Shown piece after piece: positions 13,083 through 15,418 of a DNA stretch of 15,418 nucleotides (positions are counted from its first letter, which is position 1; every line of letters begins with the position of its first letter). Position numbers and translations under genes: made by a program. The notes beneath the pieces were generated by a model. The model ran no database searches, had not been told where the DNA came from, and worked only from the letters and a program-made list of their open reading frames with translations. Location: positions 1 to 15,418 of the forward strand of contig JAMOMS010000075.1 of assembly GCA_027067015.1 (NCBI GenBank), given 5' to 3'. Source of the DNA: Campylobacterales bacterium. Its GTDB lineage: Bacteria > Campylobacterota > Campylobacteria > Campylobacterales > Hydrogenimonadaceae.

Positions 13083-14285
13083 ATGTCACTTAATTATGAT
13101 GTTAATGTAGAAAACCTGACCTTTGAGGTAACCAAAAAGATTCGTAGCTACATGAAAGCGCTCATTGAGCACGGCGGCAGTGACTTGCATATTAAAGCCA
13201 ACTCCCAGGTACGGGCCCGTATTAACGGGGATATCGTGGTGGTGACCAAGGAGAAGATGAGCCGGGAAGACTCAATTACCATGGCCAAAGAGATATTGCG
13301 GGGCCGCTTTAAAGAGTTGGTGGAGAACAAGGAGGTTGACTTTCTCTACCAGTTTGATGAAAACACCCACTTTCGGGGCAATATGTTTTTTCAGATGGAC
13401 GGGGTTTCGGCGGTTTTCAGGGTCATTCCCGCCCGGATTAAAACCATTGACGAACTGCGTCTGCCCCAGGCCATTCACAAACTGACCGACCTGCACCGGG
13501 GCCTGGTGTTGGTGACGGGGGTGACAGGGTCGGGTAAATCGACCACGTTGGCGGCCATTATTGATGAGATCAACAAAAAGCACAAAAAACATATCATCAC
13601 CATCGAGGATCCCATCGAGTTTGTCCACAAAGACCAGAAGTGTCTGATCAATCAGCGAAGCATCGGGCAGGATACGCTCAGTTTTACCCGCGCCCTTCGG
13701 GCGGCCCTTCGGGAAGACCCCGACATCATTCTGGTGGGCGAGATGCGTGACGTGGAGACGATTGACACGGCACTGCACGCGGCCGAAACCGGCCACCTGG
13801 TCCTTTCAACCCTGCACACCCTGGACGCCAAAGAGACCATCAACCGGACCATCAGCGTCTTCCCGCCCGAAGAGCAAAACCGCGTGCGCCATACGTTGGC
13901 CTCGGTGTTGCAGGGGATTCTCTCCCAACGCCTCGTCAAGACCGTTGAGGGCGGTCGTACGGCGGCCATTGAGATCCTTTTTAACACCTCCTATATTCAA
14001 AAACTCATTTTCGAGGGGCGGGATATGGAGATCAAAGACGCGTTGGACGCGGGGACCCAGATTCACGGCACCCAAAGCTTCGATACGGCCCTACTGCATC
14101 TGTACAAAGAGGGGCGCATCTCGCTCGAAGAGGCGCTCAACAACGCCACCAGCCCCAACGACCTCAAACTGCGTATCGAGGGGTTGGACGTGCGAACCGA
14201 GTCGGTCGGTATGGACGCGCCGCTTTCGGAAAGCCCTTCTGTCTTTGACGGTGACAGTGATATTTTTGGGTTAAAAGAAGATTAA
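13083..14285 (+). CDS. pilT: PilT-type twitching motility ATPase
   Basis: A 400-residue hexameric ATPase of the secretion ATPase superfamily that powers type IV pilus retraction. Order of motifs: N-terminal PAS-like region with SDLHIK (33-38), Walker A GVTGSGKS (146-153), Asp box ITIEDPIEF (172-180), Walker B IILVGEMRD (215-223) and His box TGHLVLSTLHT (236-246). The PilT-specific C-terminal AIRNLIREG signature is represented by a divergent YIQKLIFEG (304-312), so PilU-like or another retraction paralogue is possible. The tail after 370 is acidic and lineage-specific. GGAG spans the tal stop as ribosome-binding site. No pilin or assembly genes are in the window. Confidence 0.9.
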   Translation: MSLNYDVNVENLTFEVTKKIRSYMKALIEHGGSDLHIKANSQVRARINGDIVVVTKEKMSREDSITMAKEILRGRFKELVENKEVDFLYQFDENTHFRGNMFFQMDGVSAVFRVIPARIKTIDELRLPQAIHKLTDLHRGLVLVTGVTGSGKSTTLAAIIDEINKKHKKHIITIEDPIEFVHKDQKCLINQRSIGQDTLSFTRALRAALREDPDIILVGEMRDVETIDTALHAAETGHLVLSTLHTLDAKETINRTISVFPPEEQNRVRHTLASVLQGILSQRLVKTVEGGRTAAIEILFNTSYIQKLIFEGRDMEIKDALDAGTQIHGTQSFDTALLHLYKEGRISLEEALNNATSPNDLKLRIEGLDVRTESVGMDAPLSESPSVFDGDSDIFGLKED

Positions 14286-14297
14286 ACACCAAGAAGG

Positions 14298-14303
14298 TAT
14301 AAT
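14298..14303 (+). promoter_or_regulatory. -10 box of rplY
   Basis: A perfect TATAAT lies 49 bases upstream of the rplY ATG, with no recognisable -35. Transcription starting near 14310 would place the hairpin 14314-14329 at the very 5' end of the mRNA. Confidence 0.6.
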
Positions 14304-14313
14304 TGCGGCCTTA

Positions 14314-14329
14314 AAGTGTCTTGGCACTT
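14314..14329 (+). promoter_or_regulatory. Leader hairpin of rplY
   Basis: AAGTGT (14314-14319) and GCACTT (14324-14329) pair (one G-U) around the stable CUUG tetraloop. It lies between the -10 and the AAGGA ribosome-binding site (14340-14344). It may be a leader structure or a weak terminator for pilT; only a broken T-run (AATTTTA) follows. Confidence 0.45.
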
Positions 14330-14351
14330 AATTTTATGTAAGGACAACACT

Positions 14352-14888
14352 ATGTTGGAAGGTATCGTAAGAGAGAGTATCGGCAAAAGCGCCGCCAAAA
14401 AGCTGCGCCGAGATGGTTATCTTATCGCCAACATCTACGGAAAAGGGCTTGAGAACATTCATGCCGCTTTCAAAGTGGGTGAGTTTATCCGCACCGTACG
14501 CCACAAAGAGACGTTGGCGTTCCCGATCAAAGTGGGCGGCAAAGAGATGAACGTGGTCATTCAGGAGTATCAACTCCACCCCGTGACCGATCAGATTATC
14601 CATGTGGATCTCATGGTTGCCCAACCCGGCGTCGTGACCCACTATATGGTGCCCGTCAAAACCGTGGGGACACCCAAGGGTCTGAAAAACAAAGGGGTCC
14701 TGGCTATCTCCAAAAAGCGGATCAAGGTGAAAGGTGCTATCGAGAAGATTCCCGAAAACTTTACCCTGGATGTCTCTGACCTGGATGTGGGTGACGCCAT
14801 TTTGATTCGCGATATTCCCGAGTCGGAAGATTACAAAATCATGGTTGCCGGCCGGGTGCCGGTTGTCGGGGTTATCAAAGCGAAGTAA
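14352..14888 (+). CDS. rplY: Ribosomal protein bL25 (Ctc-type)
   Basis: A 178-residue protein of the 5S-rRNA-binding bL25/TL5/Ctc family. The N-terminal domain shows [20 protein letters not shown] (8-27) then IYGKG (28-32), the GYIPAVIYG-type signature, and the C-terminal CTC beta-domain ends with [12 protein letters not shown]. The length fits the two-domain form rather than the ~95-residue E. coli L25. ATG 14352 is chosen because AAGGA (14340-14344) lies 7 bases upstream and the family begins here; an in-frame GTG at 14316 sits inside the leader hairpin and has no ribosome-binding site. pth follows after 8 bases. Confidence 0.95.
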   Translation: MLEGIVRESIGKSAAKKLRRDGYLIANIYGKGLENIHAAFKVGEFIRTVRHKETLAFPIKVGGKEMNVVIQEYQLHPVTDQIIHVDLMVAQPGVVTHYMVPVKTVGTPKGLKNKGVLAISKKRIKVKGAIEKIPENFTLDVSDLDVGDAILIRDIPESEDYKIMVAGRVPVVGVIKAK

Positions 14889-14896
14889 CGCTTTTT
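14877..14896 (+). other. Hairpin with T-run spanning the rplY stop
   Basis: AAAGCG (14877-14882) pairs with CGCTTT (14889-14894) around a loop containing the rplY stop codon, and five T in total precede the pth ATG at 14897. This looks like a small intrinsic terminator placed where the pth ribosome-binding site should be. Confidence 0.5.
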
Positions 14897-15418
14897 ATGT
14901 GGTTGATCGTCGGCCTGGGAAATCCGGGCCCAAAGTACGAATATACCCGCCACAACATCGGCTTTCTGACCCTCGACCGCCTGGTCGGGGAGACGGGCGC
15001 CGTCGCACTCTCATCCTCCTCTTTTCACGGTGAGCTTTTCAAAAAAAATACCACCCTCTTTCTAAAACCCACAACCTTTATGAACCAATCGGGCAAGAGT
15101 GTTTCGGCCGTGACACGGTTTTACAAAATCGAGACCGAACGGGTGATCGTGGTGCATGACGACCTGGATCTTCCCTTTGGCGCGGTGCGTTTTAAAAAGG
15201 GGGGCGGTAGCGGCGGGCACAACGGCCTTAAATCCATAGACACGGCGATCGGCAGTGATTACCTGCGGGTGCGTATGGGTATCGGCAAGCCCGCATATAA
15301 ATCGCAGGTTATCGACTATGTTTTGCACAATTTTGACCCCGATGAGCTTGCCGTACTGCCCGAGTGGATCGACCACGCCGCACAGGCCGCGCTGGCCCTG
15401 ACCCGCCATCCTCTGGAT
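14897..15418 (+). CDS. pth: Peptidyl-tRNA hydrolase, C-terminus outside window
   Basis: The first 174 codons are present with no stop; typical length is about 185-195, so only some 10-20 residues are missing. It hydrolyses the ester of peptidyl-tRNA released from stalled ribosomes. Motifs are IVGLGNPGPKYEYTRHNIGF (4-23) with N9 and catalytic H19, LKPTTFMNQSG (56-66) with N63, VVHDDLDLPFG (85-95) with the catalytic-site Asp, and GGGSGGHNGL (102-111) with N109. All key residues are intact. ATG 14897 is the family start, but there is no recognisable ribosome-binding site in front of it; translation is probably coupled to rplY, 8 bases upstream. Confidence 0.95.
   Translation, partial: MWLIVGLGNPGPKYEYTRHNIGFLTLDRLVGETGAVALSSSSFHGELFKKNTTLFLKPTTFMNQSGKSVSAVTRFYKIETERVIVVHDDLDLPFGAVRFKKGGGSGGHNGLKSIDTAIGSDYLRVRMGIGKPAYKSQVIDYVLHNFDPDELAVLPEWIDHAAQAALALTRHPLD

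Noticed and set aside
14316..14351. N-terminal extension of bL25 from GTG 14316
   Set aside because: No ribosome-binding site, lies within the leader hairpin, and the family begins at MLEGIVRES from ATG 14352.
1..15418. Mobile element or recent island
   Set aside because: No transposase, integrase, terminal repeats or tRNA site; gene pairs known from other Campylobacterota run across most of the window.

Overview
The window reads as a contiguous piece of a Campylobacterota (formerly Epsilonproteobacteria) chromosome, probably a free-living, T4P-bearing, moderately high-GC member of the Nitratifractor/Sulfurovum/Sulfurimonas type rather than a Campylobacter or Helicobacter host-associated species. 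The grounds are the gene sets: UPF0323 lipoprotein + glutathionylspermidine-synthase-like gene (adjacent in Campylobacter, recalled as Cj0371-Cj0372), clpS-clpA-aat (recalled as Cj1107-1109), rplY-pth (recalled as Cj0311-0312), an H. pylori-like BioD P-loop, and promoters that mostly show an extended -10 (TGnTAnnnT) without a good -35. The genus is inference. There is no tRNA, rRNA, CRISPR array, insertion sequence or phage gene, and no gene-free stretch over 300 bases.

Layout. Bases 1-3322 are all on the minus strand: an alginate-export-type porin with its own leader and a strong terminator, then a second transcript of a small beta-barrel protein, an Ig-fold lipoprotein and N-carbamoylputrescine amidase (cut by the window edge). 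Bases 3323-3571 are a divergent promoter region holding a perfect 12-bp inverted repeat. Bases 3572-8101 are on the plus strand: the UPF0323 lipoprotein overlapping a YgiC-type ATP-grasp ligase, a three-gene envelope cassette (a secreted protein with 11-residue Gly/Ala repeats, a secreted paralogue sharing its N-terminal domain, and a calcium-motif beta-barrel), and a glycine-zipper protein. bioD (minus) converges on the last of these with a 12-base overlap and is divergent from clpS.

Bases 8827-12056 are the N-degron operon clpS-clpA-aat: Aat adds Leu/Phe to N-termini, ClpS recognises those ends and delivers them to the ClpA unfoldase of ClpAP. After a strong hairpin come transaldolase and the twitching ATPase pilT (3-base gap), then bL25 (rplY) from a perfect TATAAT, and peptidyl-tRNA hydrolase (pth, cut by the right edge).

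The least explained part is 5438-7549. Two neighbouring secreted proteins share a short conserved N-terminal domain and then diverge completely: one into a hendecad repeat with small residues spaced 4-4-3, the other into a disordered tail. They are followed 3 bases later by a barrel with a thrombospondin-type-3 calcium motif. This could be an undescribed envelope or surface system; its function cannot be read from the sequence.
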